Positions 52,528 through 60,915 of a stretch of 64,000 nt of DNA are shown here, in pieces; the first letter of the stretch is position 1; each line of letters starts with the position of its first letter. The position numbers and the translations under genes are program-made. Under the pieces are notes generated by a model. That model saw nothing but the letters and a program-made list of their open reading frames with translations. It was not told the origin of the DNA and searched no databases. Source of the DNA: a virus; the IMG/VR virus record IMGVR_UViG_3300030380_005901, positions 95,563-159,562 of that record; one strand, given 5' to 3'.

Positions 52528-54387
52528 TTAAGTAATTTCACAAGCTCCTCCAGCACAAGCTAATTCACCACTTAAATTTGTTTCATCATTTTCTTCTACT
52601 ACTTTAGATAAGTCTATTTCTGACAGTGTTTTCATCATTTTTTCGTACTCATCTTTAGTACAATCCTCAAATGGTGCTTGCACATAAGTACCACCATTAT
52701 ATGGTAAAACGGATAATCCATTATAATGTTCCCTATTATTCCACATCCATTCACCAGCTAACTCCCAATCTTCTTCTTTTAAAGATATTGTTGCGGAGAC
52801 ATTATGTGAATTAGAACCACTATTATGCCCACTTTTAACCCATTTAGTTGCAACTGTTTTAACTCTTTCTAATAAATCAAATGGTGACTCAGTTCTTAAT
52901 ATTGAACCTTTGGGTGCTTTTTGTGGTATAGATATAACTGCAGTATCATGTCCCCTAAAATAATCGTCTTCTATTAATTCTGGGTGATTGTTTTGAAGGT
53001 ATCCATACATTGATTCATTTTTACCTACTCTAACTCTCCTAATATAATAATCGTTATGCCAAGCATGTATTCCAGATGAAGTACCTAATGTAAGTGAGGT
53101 AGTTCCAGCAGGTTTAACTGTAGTAGTTCTAGCTGATTTATTAATACCAATTAATTTAGCAACCCTACTATTTTCTCTTTTAACAACTTTAGCTGCTTCT
53201 TCCATATCGTAACCTAAAACTCTACCTGAACCAATACCTGTCATACTAACACCTATTAATGCTTCTTTTTCAGTAGTTTCCTGCCATATATCTCTTAAAT
53301 AATGAAAATGTGTATATCCGGCTTGTAGTGTACCTATAAAAGCTGCGGCTTTAACTCTTTCATTTAAATCTTCTTGTGACTCAATGTTTGATACGTTGAC
53401 TTCACATAAATTACAAAACTGATAAGGTCTCAGAGCTATTTCACAACAAGGATTTGTACCCCAGTCTTTATCATTATTAAAATAAATACCTGGCTCACCA
53501 GATCCACTTAATTCAACTCTTTTCCATAAATCTAAAAAGAATTCCTTAGTTATCTTATGTCTCATTAAACACGCTGAGTTATTAGATCTACCTCTTTGTG
53601 GATTTGTTTCCCACCAATTACCTGATTTACAACCAATCATTTCTTGATCGTCTGCAGAAAATAAACTAATCAATGCAGCTCTACGAATACCTCCCGCTAA
53701 TACCGCATCTGCAATATGACATACAATATCATGTACCTCTAAAGTAGTTAGTTGTTCACCATCTTCTTTTTCACTTAATATACCAGTTATTTTAACGATA
53801 CATTCTTTTAATGGTTGAGGCCCTGGTGCCTTACCTCCTGAAGTAACTAATCTAGCCCCTTTAGGTCTAATATCAGAATAATCAAATACTATTCTAGAAC
53901 TCTTACCATTAAGATAGGATTTCATTAATAATTTAATTGCGTCTGCCCAACCTTCTATTGAGTCACTAATTAAAAATCTTTTTGTTCTTTTCGCATAAGG
54001 TTTATTTACGGGTGGTAATTTCTCAACATGATGTTTTTGTACTGAGTAACCTACACCAGTTCCACCTAACAATAAAAACATACACTCACTAAAAGAGTCT
54101 ATATGATCAATAGGCATATATGCACAATTATAAATTCTATTAGGTGATATTTCAATTGGTTTTCCACCAAATTGCATACTTCTCATTGAGGGTAATACTT
54201 TTTTGTCATACACAAATTGGTACGCTTCGTCTATTTTATCCGCAATGTTAGGGTATCTTTTTTGATGCATTTCTTTATTACGGGTAACTAATTCATCCCA
54301 TGTTTCTCTTCTGTTTAATTCTGGTAGATATTTTGCATACTTCATATATACAGTAATATCCGATAAAATTTTGCTTGATAACTCCAT
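52528..54387 (-). CDS. nrdJ: Class II (adenosylcobalamin-dependent) ribonucleoside-triphosphate reductase
   Basis: A 619-residue, single-chain reductase. The active-site string NPCCEIALRPYQFC (about 311-324) supplies N-x-C-x-E with the second Cys 13 residues after the Asn, as in the Lactobacillus leichmannii RTPR. N-terminal Cys88 (YNCAYM) is the partner redox cysteine, and the C-terminal tail C-A-G-G-A-C is the C-x4-C thiol pair that re-reduces the site. There is no class I beta subunit or class III activase next to it. It makes dNTPs from NTPs and needs vitamin B12. It is shorter than the L. leichmannii enzyme (739), so part of the allosteric region may be absent. Confidence 0.88.
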   Translation of the reverse strand: MELSSKILSDITVYMKYAKYLPELNRRETWDELVTRNKEMHQKRYPNIADKIDEAYQFVYDKKVLPSMRSMQFGGKPIEISPNRIYNCAYMPIDHIDSFSECMFLLLGGTGVGYSVQKHHVEKLPPVNKPYAKRTKRFLISDSIEGWADAIKLLMKSYLNGKSSRIVFDYSDIRPKGARLVTSGGKAPGPQPLKECIVKITGILSEKEDGEQLTTLEVHDIVCHIADAVLAGGIRRAALISLFSADDQEMIGCKSGNWWETNPQRGRSNNSACLMRHKITKEFFLDLWKRVELSGSGEPGIYFNNDKDWGTNPCCEIALRPYQFCNLCEVNVSNIESQEDLNERVKAAAFIGTLQAGYTHFHYLRDIWQETTEKEALIGVSMTGIGSGRVLGYDMEEAAKVVKRENSRVAKLIGINKSARTTTVKPAGTTSLTLGTSSGIHAWHNDYYIRRVRVGKNESMYGYLQNNHPELIEDDYFRGHDTAVISIPQKAPKGSILRTESPFDLLERVKTVATKWVKSGHNSGSNSHNVSATISLKEEDWELAGEWMWNNREHYNGLSVLPYNGGTYVQAPFEDCTKDEYEKMMKTLSEIDLSKVVEENDETNLSGELACAGGACEIT

Positions 54388-54416
54388 TTTTTAACTACTT
54401 ATTTTATTTATTATTA

Positions 54417-55805
54417 TTAATTTTCCCCTAATGTCTCTCTTTTCTTTTTCATGGCATCTATAACCAATTGAGACTTTCTCTTCTCCTCACCATTTTGGTG
54501 TTCTAAGAATGAAACGTCACTAGAAATACTAGTGTCTATTTTTAATGATCCGTTATCAAATAATATATCTTCGAATATAATACCATCTTTACCAAATCTA
54601 GACTTAAGTATTGCCATAGTAGCAGTACCTTCTTCTTTTTGTTCTAAAGTCTTAGCTACTGATATAATAAAGTGTCCAATTTGTCCTTTTTTAATCGAAC
54701 CACCAATCATATCTGCTTTCACTACATCCGCACCTATAGAACTTCTATTACCTTGTACTGCAGTCCACCCAACAACGTCTAATTCAGATATCATAGTTTC
54801 AAACTGTCTCATAACGTTTCCTTCACCAGCATATTCATCTTTAAACTGTTTAGTGGGTACAACACAATCCATATAATCTATAAAAACAACATCAGGTTTT
54901 GTACCATTAGATGTTAGTTTTCTTAAATATTGTTTTATATGATTAATTGTTGTGCCATCACTCGGCATCTTTTTTAATATTAAATTTCCTTCTTTTTCTT
55001 TAAACTGAGGTAATAATGCTTTAACTTCTTCTTTTCTATCAGTTAATTCATTTAGTGGTATTTCACTCCAACATGTCATATGTTTTCTTTGAATGACTTT
55101 TGGGTTATCTTCAAAGAAGATTTGCACTACATTGTAACCCAGATTATAAGCAGTATTTGCCATACGAGTTATTAAAGTAGTTTTACCAACACCAAAAGGT
55201 GCTAAAATCACACCTAATTCTCCTTTAGATAATCCACCATCCATTAAATTGTCTATACCAACTAATCCTGTGGGTACAGGACTTCTAAAATCGTCACTTA
55301 ATACCTCATCTATTGCGTGAAATACATCTATACCATTATCTTTTTCTCCTCCAACAGATAAAGCTTCTTTTAATATGTCTTCACATTCATCATACCTATC
55401 AAAATCTCCCGAATCTAATATTCCTTGTATCTTATTTGTTGCTTTTTTAAGTTCTTGTTGTTTACAAAACTTAGTTGCAACTTCTTGTGTGTGTAAACAA
55501 TCTTTATTATCTGAATTTTTTACCTCTTTAACCATTTCAATCGCAGAATCTCTGGCGATATCTCTTTTTATTTCTACTCTTATAAGTTGAAAAATAGTGT
55601 CATAAGTAGGAATTGTTTCATAACTTTCATAATAATTTTTAATACTAGCAACAATTATTCTAAGATATTCGTTATCAAAATATTTTGGATCGATTATATC
55701 AATAATCTCCTCACAAAATTTATTATCTTCAATTAATTGTTTGACTAACTTAATTTGAAAACTCCACCCTAAATAACCTAAATTTTTATCTTTTTCTTTA
55801 GTCAT
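54417..55805 (-). CDS. 41: Replicative DNA helicase (DnaB/gp41-like)
   Basis: A 462-residue RecA-fold hexameric helicase. The N-terminal helical domain (about 1-150) precedes the ATPase. Walker A is LAPFGVGKTTL (about 201-211), Walker B is PDVVFIDYMDCV (about 309-320), and the C-terminal glutamine/arginine region includes AVQGNRSSIGAD. It unwinds the lagging-strand template at the fork and works with the primase at 23.2-24.2 kb. Neighbouring RNase H, UvsX and gp32 genes complete the replication block. A late-type variant motif (TATATTTATTA) lies 22 bases upstream. Confidence 0.92.
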   Translation of the reverse strand: MTKEKDKNLGYLGWSFQIKLVKQLIEDNKFCEEIIDIIDPKYFDNEYLRIIVASIKNYYESYETIPTYDTIFQLIRVEIKRDIARDSAIEMVKEVKNSDNKDCLHTQEVATKFCKQQELKKATNKIQGILDSGDFDRYDECEDILKEALSVGGEKDNGIDVFHAIDEVLSDDFRSPVPTGLVGIDNLMDGGLSKGELGVILAPFGVGKTTLITRMANTAYNLGYNVVQIFFEDNPKVIQRKHMTCWSEIPLNELTDRKEEVKALLPQFKEKEGNLILKKMPSDGTTINHIKQYLRKLTSNGTKPDVVFIDYMDCVVPTKQFKDEYAGEGNVMRQFETMISELDVVGWTAVQGNRSSIGADVVKADMIGGSIKKGQIGHFIISVAKTLEQKEEGTATMAILKSRFGKDGIIFEDILFDNGSLKIDTSISSDVSFLEHQNGEEKRKSQLVIDAMKKKRETLGEN

Positions 55806-55827
55806 TCTTTAATCCTTTTTGATTTAT

Positions 55828-55838
55828 TAATAAATATA
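55828..55838 (-). promoter_or_regulatory. TATATTTATTA motif (variant late-type)
   Basis: Minus-strand TATATTTATTA 22 bases upstream of the helicase ATG. It could add a promoter inside the replication cluster. Confidence 0.3.
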
Positions 55839-55840
55839 CA

Positions 55841-56302
55841 CTAAAGCGTGTAACCACAATATTCTTGACTATATTTTTTTAAACTCAACCCATTCTGTAT
55901 AATAGAGATGATTTCAGGAATAATTGATCTGATATCAACATCATATCTTACCTTTGGGGGGTAGTCATTACCACTAAAAATCTTTTGTGCCACAACCCTT
56001 CCTTTAACTTTAATTTGTAAAGTAAATAAATCTTCATTTTCATATATATCATGTCTTAATTCATCTAATTCTTCTGTAGTTTGAATAGCATAAGGATTAT
56101 AATACTTCCACAAATAAAAATTACTTTTTAATTTAAATTGGTTCTTTATGACTTCAGTTGCATCATCAATAACATCTTTAATTTTTGTAGATCTTAAACT
56201 TTTTTCATTATATCCATTTATTTGAAAGTTTCTACCGACTATAGGTTTACCGTTAATCAATAATAAAAATTCATAAGGAAGACTATCATATCTTTTTTTC
56301 AT
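55841..56302 (-). CDS. Hypothetical protein in the replication cluster
   Basis: A 153-residue alpha/beta protein. Visible segments include LPYEFLLLINGKPIVGRNFQ (7-26), an acidic helix (DVIDDATEVIKNQF), FYLWKYYNPYA and a beta repeat (LFTQIKVKGRVVAQKIF-like). No recognised family. It starts five bases after the RNase H gene and precedes the helicase gene, so it is very probably a replication accessory, but no biochemical function can be read. Confidence 0.6.
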   Translation of the reverse strand: MKKRYDSLPYEFLLLINGKPIVGRNFQINGYNEKSLRSTKIKDVIDDATEVIKNQFKLKSNFYLWKYYNPYAIQTTEELDELRHDIYENEDLFTLQIKVKGRVVAQKIFSGNDYPPKVRYDVDIRSIIPEIISIIQNGLSLKKYSQEYCGYTL

Positions 56303-56307
56303 AATTT

Positions 56308-57351
56308 TTAATTTTTAATTTTACTAAAATAACTTTTTTCTTTTTTTATTATTCGTAAAAACGGTTGTAAAAAGTTAATATAACCGTCTCTACCCCCAGG
56401 TATTGCCATTGTTAATCCGTCTTCTAACATCATCTTAATTACATTTTTAGTTGTCCTATTTTCGGGATCAATAGGAGAACTAAATAAATTATTTAAAGTG
56501 GTTTTAGATTGTTCAGTTAACAAAGGTTTCTTTAGATTAATAATTTTTTCATTTACCTCAAAAATACTTTCACCTTGTACTCCCACAGTAACTTTATTAA
56601 TTATATTATCTAATGTTTTCAATCTACTTTTTCTTTGACTTTGAATTTCTTCAATTTTACTAAAAATTTCTTCCAATGTCAAAGTTTTGGAAGAGAAATC
56701 AGGAAAATATTTTATTAATGTTTTTTCACTAACACCTTTTATACCTTTTATATTGTCGCTAGCGTCACCAGAAATCATTTTTAATAACTTAACATTACTA
56801 TAATGATGTGTGAAATATTGATTATAATTTGATATTGTAATAATATTTCTAAGATTAAGAACATATACTCCCACTCTTTCATTAAGTAGTTGTAACATAT
56901 CTCTATCGTTAGTCATTATAACAACTTTCTCATTATCTTTAATCTGATTACAATAATAACCTATTCCATCATCCGCTTCTACAACCTCATCAATAAATTG
57001 ACGAATAAAAAGTTCTTCACAATAATCAATTACTCTTTCTTTTTGAATATATAATTCAGGTTCTGATGGTGGTTGTTCACAATAAAAATCTTTATCCCTA
57101 TTACCTTTATAATCTTTATAGATATCATATCTTAACCTGCCACTAAAAACACCATCCCAAAATACATAAACTCTATCGTATCTGTACTCATTAATATTTT
57201 TTCTTAACATAGTTAAGAATTGAAAAATCCCACCTATATGGTTTTCTTTATAATAAAGATTTTTTGCACCATGATAGGCGGTTTTTAACAATGAATCACC
57301 ATCTACTAATAAAGTGTGGGTATATTTAGGTTTTTTAGTTGGTCTCGACAC
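56308..57351 (-). CDS. rnh: 5'-3' exonuclease / RNase H (FEN family)
   Basis: A 347-residue FEN-type nuclease starting with GTG (M-S-R-P-T-K-K). It has LLVDGDSLLKTAYHG (14-28), YDRVYVFWDGVFSG, EVVEADDGIGYYC (about 134-146), the metal-site MTNDRDMLQL and the helix-3-turn-helix SGDASDNIKGIKGVSEKT (about 194-211). It removes RNA primers and flaps on the lagging strand, like T4 RNase H (305 residues). A TAATTTTG motif lies 15 bases upstream of the GTG. Confidence 0.92.
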   Translation of the reverse strand: MSRPTKKPKYTHTLLVDGDSLLKTAYHGAKNLYYKENHIGGIFQFLTMLRKNINEYRYDRVYVFWDGVFSGRLRYDIYKDYKGNRDKDFYCEQPPSEPELYIQKERVIDYCEELFIRQFIDEVVEADDGIGYYCNQIKDNEKVVIMTNDRDMLQLLNERVGVYVLNLRNIITISNYNQYFTHHYSNVKLLKMISGDASDNIKGIKGVSEKTLIKYFPDFSSKTLTLEEIFSKIEEIQSQRKSRLKTLDNIINKVTVGVQGESIFEVNEKIINLKKPLLTEQSKTTLNNLFSSPIDPENRTTKNVIKMMLEDGLTMAIPGGRDGYINFLQPFLRIIKKEKSYFSKIKN

Positions 57352-57366
57352 TTAACATATTGATTA

Positions 57367-57374
57367 CAAAATTA
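57367..57374 (-). promoter_or_regulatory. TAATTTTG motif (early-type)
   Basis: Minus-strand TAATTTTG (TAnnTTTG) 15 bases upstream of the RNase H GTG, in the 31-base gap after the UvsX stop. Confidence 0.35.
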
Positions 57375-57382
57375 ATAAAAAA

Positions 57383-58432
57383 TTATTGATCTGCATATTC
57401 TACGGGTGCATCAATATGTTCTCCTTCTTCTATTGTAAAATCTACTTCTTCACCAACACTATCAAATACCGTAGACCAATATTCTTTATAGTCAGACTTA
57501 TAAGAATCAATAGCTTTCTTATCGTCTTCAATAAATCCGTGTGTTGTCGCCAGTATTCTACAATCAGCATAACCTAAACCATTCATATGGTTTTTATGTA
57601 TACCCACTTTAGTTCTAACTGCGAAGTTTACTTTACGTCCTTTATTTGTTGCATTTAATTTAGATACTCCTGCACTTTTTTGATTCCCAAAAAGGAATAC
57701 TAACGCACAAGATAAATAAATTGATTGCCCCCCTTTAGGTTGAATTCTGGGTTGACTGAATGGGTTATCGGGTAACTCTACCCAAGGTTGGTTAACAAAT
57801 ACCATTGTATTAGTATAAGGAGAACTCTCTTTACGAGAAGAGGTTATCCTTTGAGCCATTCCCATACCCCATTTTTCTGATATTACTCTAGCAGTATGTT
57901 GGTTACCACCTTTACCTTCAAAACTCATTTTACAAGGTATTGTTCCTATGGAGTCCCACAAAAATACAATATCATGTGGTATATCTCCTTTTGATTGTGC
58001 ATCTAAAATTTCAGTCACATATTCGAAAGCTTGTTCAATGTATTCAAATCCTAACTTATATAATAAGAATCCATCCCAATAAGCTTCTATTTCACCAGTA
58101 CTTTCATCTACTTCTTCAATATATTCAGTCTCTAAACCCATTTGTTTTGCGTGTTCAAAACTAAATTTTTGTTCAGTTATAATGAATATTGGTAATATAC
58201 CTTTTTTCTGTGCATCTACTGCAGTTTGTATTAGTGCAGTTGTTTTTCCAGTATCTGAATGTCCTAATAACATATTAATTTGACCCATAGCAGGACCAGG
58301 AATTCCTGTTGCTTTTTGAAATGATTCTCCTAAATCAAAGTATTTCTGTTCTTTATACTTATCACTAGAAGAAAACTTTTTACGTATACTAGAAAAATCA
58401 CTTGTTTTTTTCTTAATTGGTTTCTTAGCCAT
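57383..58432 (-). CDS. uvsX: UvsX/RecA-like recombinase
   Basis: From the ATG at 58432 the protein has 349 residues (M-A-K-K-P-I-K-K-K). An ATG at 58459 would add nine Phe/Lys residues lying in the T-run of a terminator and is not preferred. Walker A is LLGHSDTGKTTAL (about 54-66), Walker B-like VFLWDSIGT follows (about 157-165), and the DNA-binding loop region contains PKGGQSIYLSCALVFLFG. It forms filaments on ssDNA and catalyses strand invasion for recombination-dependent replication, loaded with gp32 and fed by gp46/gp47. Length is close to T4 UvsX (391). Confidence 0.9.
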   Translation of the reverse strand: MAKKPIKKKTSDFSSIRKKFSSSDKYKEQKYFDLGESFQKATGIPGPAMGQINMLLGHSDTGKTTALIQTAVDAQKKGILPIFIITEQKFSFEHAKQMGLETEYIEEVDESTGEIEAYWDGFLLYKLGFEYIEQAFEYVTEILDAQSKGDIPHDIVFLWDSIGTIPCKMSFEGKGGNQHTARVISEKWGMGMAQRITSSRKESSPYTNTMVFVNQPWVELPDNPFSQPRIQPKGGQSIYLSCALVFLFGNQKSAGVSKLNATNKGRKVNFAVRTKVGIHKNHMNGLGYADCRILATTHGFIEDDKKAIDSYKSDYKEYWSTVFDSVGEEVDFTIEEGEHIDAPVEYADQ

Positions 58433-58443
58433 ATATTTTTTTT

Positions 58444-58476
58444 TAAAAAAATAGGTCACCCAAAAAGATGACCTAC
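58444..58476 (-). terminator. Rho-independent terminator downstream of the gp32-like gene
   Basis: On the minus strand TAGGTCA, a 10-base loop, TGACCTA is followed by seven T. It lies 20 bases after the gp32 stop and just before the uvsX start. Confidence 0.88.
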
Positions 58477-58495
58477 TTTTAACATTTATAATAAA

Positions 58496-59389
58496 TTAAA
58501 ATGGTAAATCATCACCACCAGTTTCTAAATTAGTCACAGTAACTTCATCATCATCTTCATTTGAAGATTCCACTTGTGGGGTGTTACTTTCCTCTCTTAA
58601 GAAAGTTATTTCTTCTTCTAATGAAGCAGTTTCTGATTCTTCTCTTTCTTCTTCTGCAACATATTTACTTTGTTCTGAATCCCAAACAGGTGTCATATTT
58701 TTTGCTACTATCTCTAAATATTCTGGAGATTTTTTAGCGTAAACATCTCTAAATGTTTCTTCGTTGTTAAACCAATCGTTAGCCTTAGTAGTATCTTCAG
58801 TTAACATACTTACATCATCACACATAATAGATGTTACTACACTCCACCCTTTTTCGTTACGGTTAGTAGTTATAATAATATCTCTACCTTCTCTAGCATC
58901 TGTAATGTCACCTTTTAATTTAAAAAGTGGCATTAACTTATCCATAACACCGTTACCTGTGTAATTGTGTTTAAATCTCCAAAATTTAACACCGTGATCT
59001 TCATTATCTCTATCAATACCTTTTACCACATAAAATTTACGAGGAGTATACTCTCTAGCCATTTCTTTAGCTTTTTTACTACCCTCCATTAATAAAGCTT
59101 CCTTTGCTTCATACATTGGGCAATGTTCACCATCATTTAATTTATTACAGTAAATTTTTTCATATTTACCATTCACTTGTCTTTCGTAAAAATATACTTC
59201 TTCGAATGGAGACTTACCATCTTTTGCAGGTAAAATTCTAAATCTTCGAGTTGCATTTTTTACACCTTGTTGAAGTTTTTCAGTGAAATACTTCTTAAGT
59301 CTATCTTCATTAGATAACTTAGGTTTTTTTGAACTGTTTTCAGTATTACTTTCATACTGAGACAAAATCGCGTCTAAACTGTTACTCAT
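58496..59389 (-). CDS. 32: Single-stranded DNA-binding protein, gp32-like with SSB-type C-terminal tip
   Basis: A 297-residue protein of gp32 length (301 in T4). The N-terminal basic region LKKYFTEKLQQGVKNATRRF suits cooperative binding. The core has FRILPAKDGKSPFEEVYFYER. Where T4 gp32 has its zinc site, C81, H89 and C90 are present but the following CPVC reads CPMY, so the last cysteine ligand is missing. The C-terminal 60 residues are acidic and end G-G-D-D-L-P-F, like the tip of bacterial SSB. It protects ssDNA and probably recruits replication partners. Terminators on both sides make it a single-gene unit. Confidence 0.88.
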   Translation of the reverse strand: MSNSLDAILSQYESNTENSSKKPKLSNEDRLKKYFTEKLQQGVKNATRRFRILPAKDGKSPFEEVYFYERQVNGKYEKIYCNKLNDGEHCPMYEAKEALLMEGSKKAKEMAREYTPRKFYVVKGIDRDNEDHGVKFWRFKHNYTGNGVMDKLMPLFKLKGDITDAREGRDIIITTNRNEKGWSVVTSIMCDDVSMLTEDTTKANDWFNNEETFRDVYAKKSPEYLEIVAKNMTPVWDSEQSKYVAEEEREESETASLEEEITFLREESNTPQVESSNEDDDEVTVTNLETGGDDLPF

Positions 59390-59458
59390 TTCTATTTTTT
59401 TTAAATGTTAATAATTATTTCTAAATATAATAAGTTTTTTCTTAAAAGTCAATACATG

Positions 59459-59496
59459 AAAAAACCAATAATGAACAAATATAGTCATTATTGGTT
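59459..59496 (-). terminator. Terminator upstream of gp32, with TATATTTG in its loop
   Basis: A perfect 12-bp inverted repeat (AACCAATAATGA / TCATTATTGGTT) with a 10-base loop and six T on the minus strand. The loop contains TATATTTG. Confidence 0.9.
59476..59483 (-). promoter_or_regulatory. TATATTTG motif inside terminator loop
   Basis: Minus-strand TATATTTG 86 bases upstream of the gp32 ATG, placed exactly in the loop of the terminator that closes the previous unit. If active, gp32 mRNA would have an 80-base leader, room for autogenous control as in T4. Confidence 0.35.
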
Positions 59497-59523
59497 AATA
59501 TGTCAAATAATTTTTTTAATTAT

Positions 59524-60282
59524 TTAATAATCTTCGTCATCCTTATCATAGTCAAAAGAATTTTTTATTTCTGTTGCACTATAATCATCTACGTCTTTTT
59601 GAGTTATGGTGTATTCTTCCTCTTCTTTACCCCCAACATCATATCCTTCTTTATCTGACCAATAATCAGTTAAGGAAACACTATATGGAAAAGAATCCAT
59701 CGATCTCATTTCTAATCTTTCTACCGGTGTTGGGTTTCTATCTGCTATTTCTTTTTCTAATCCATCTATTTTATTAATAACTTGATCCATATCACCTACC
59801 TTACCTTCTAAATCACCTAATTTACCTAATAATTCATCCATTTTAGCAGTCATACCCTCAATTTCTGTTCTAGTTTGTTCTGCCTTATCTACTATATCAG
59901 TAACATCTACTTCGACAGTTTCTTCACCACCTTCCTCAGTTGCGAATTCATCTTCCACTTCCATACCTTCTTCACCTGCAAATGGATCTGTTTCACCTGC
60001 AAATGGATCTGTTTCACCTGATCCTTCTTCAGTATCTAAATCTACAGTTTCTTCTTCACCACCTTCTTCTGCAAATGGGTCTTCAGTAGTCTCTTCTTCT
60101 GTACCTTCTCCACTTTCTGTATCACCACCATCAGGAACAGGATCTTGTTCATAAAGTTGTTTAGCACCTAATAAAAGTTCGTCAGTATCATCACTGTCAA
60201 CTTTATCTTCCATATAAAACGTATATTCCAATAGTTCCATATGTCTTTTTAACTCTTCCGATATTAATTTTTTCTTATCCAT
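59524..60282 (-). CDS. Acidic virion-type protein with DPFAGET repeat
   Basis: A 252-residue, very acidic protein. The N-terminus (MDKKKLISEELKRHMELL) includes I-S-E, matching the prohead-protease pattern (I/L)-x-E. Residues about 45-125 are Glu/Gly/Thr-rich, with a direct repeat of G-E-T-D-P-F-A. A coiled coil spans about 126-185, and the C-terminal globular part contains RSMDSFPYSVSLTDYW. Composition and organisation resemble scaffold or internal head proteins, but no family is certain. It ends at a terminator. Confidence 0.55.
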   Translation of the reverse strand: MDKKKLISEELKRHMELLEYTFYMEDKVDSDDTDELLLGAKQLYEQDPVPDGGDTESGEGTEEETTEDPFAEEGGEEETVDLDTEEGSGETDPFAGETDPFAGEEGMEVEDEFATEEGGEETVEVDVTDIVDKAEQTRTEIEGMTAKMDELLGKLGDLEGKVGDMDQVINKIDGLEKEIADRNPTPVERLEMRSMDSFPYSVSLTDYWSDKEGYDVGGKEEEEYTITQKDVDDYSATEIKNSFDYDKDDEDY

Positions 60283-60287
60283 TTTTT

Positions 60288-60470
60288 TTATATTAATAAT
60301 TGTCTTCCGTCAGTAGTTTTATAAACTTTATTAACTCTTTCCACAATTTCTTTACCATCATTAATTAAACATTCTTCCCCTTCACACTCTTTTTCTTCAT
60401 TAACTTTAAGAAATTCATTAAGTGAGTCTTCTAAATCTTTAGTTCTTTGTATGTCTTTTTTATTATCCAT
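60288..60470 (-). CDS. Small hypothetical protein
   Basis: A 60-residue charged protein (MDNKKDIQRTKDLEDSLNEF...) with two nearby cysteines in E-C-E-G-E-E-C. No family recognised. It starts 15 bases downstream of a late-type motif and ends five bases before the next gene, so it probably belongs to a two-gene late unit. Confidence 0.5.
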   Translation of the reverse strand: MDNKKDIQRTKDLEDSLNEFLKVNEEKECEGEECLINDGKEIVERVNKVYKTTDGRQLLI

Positions 60471-60485
60471 ATTAAGCTCTTTTAT

Positions 60486-60494
60486 TATAAATAT
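60486..60494 (-). promoter_or_regulatory. ATATTTATA motif (late-type)
   Basis: Minus-strand ATATTTATA 15 bases upstream of the ATG at 60470. Confidence 0.4.
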
Positions 60495-60501
60495 AAGAAT
60501 T

Positions 60502-60915
60502 TTAAGAAAAATTACGTTTAATATCTATAATAGTTAATTCATTTTTTTTAGTTATCAACATTTTATTTTGGTATTTATCCCATTCTATCTTATGTTCTTT
60601 ATGATTTAAATTACCTGTTTCTCCATTACTTTCACTTTCAATCAATTTATTAAGTGCATTAATAGTATAAAAACACTCTCCCTTTTTGTGTGTTATGATA
60701 GTGGTAGGGAAAAATGATTTAGTATTTATTTTTTTTCCATCCCTTAAATATAATCTAAATGTTAAAATTTTTTTACCTATTTCTTGCGGGGAAGTATAAA
60801 TAAATAATTTTTCTTTAGGTATTTTAAACCTTTTTTCTATATAATCACTGAAACCATCTATTCTATCCTCATCAACAAATGATGCTAGTGTGATTATTTT
60901 TGTCTGTTGTTCCAT
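60502..60915 (-). CDS. Hypothetical protein
   Basis: A 137-residue alpha/beta protein (MEQQTKIITLASFVDEDRIDGF...). The N-terminus overlaps the end of the upstream gene by 44 bases in another frame, and no later in-frame Met would leave a sensible product, so the overlap appears real. It has segments ILTFRLYLRDGKKI and THKKGECFYTINALNKLI. No known family. It is probably coupled to the 207-residue protein. Confidence 0.6.
   Translation of the reverse strand: MEQQTKIITLASFVDEDRIDGFSDYIEKRFKIPKEKLFIYTSPQEIGKKILTFRLYLRDGKKINTKSFFPTTIITHKKGECFYTINALNKLIESESNGETGNLNHKEHKIEWDKYQNKMLITKKNELTIIDIKRNFS

Noticed and set aside
7130-60494. Reading the TATAAATAT sites as T4 late promoters in their usual orientation
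   Set aside because: TATAAATA appears on the plus strand at most sites and would point away from the minus-strand genes. Only some sites, such as 9522 and 31349, contain it in the sense direction, so I describe the motif as ATATTTATA instead.
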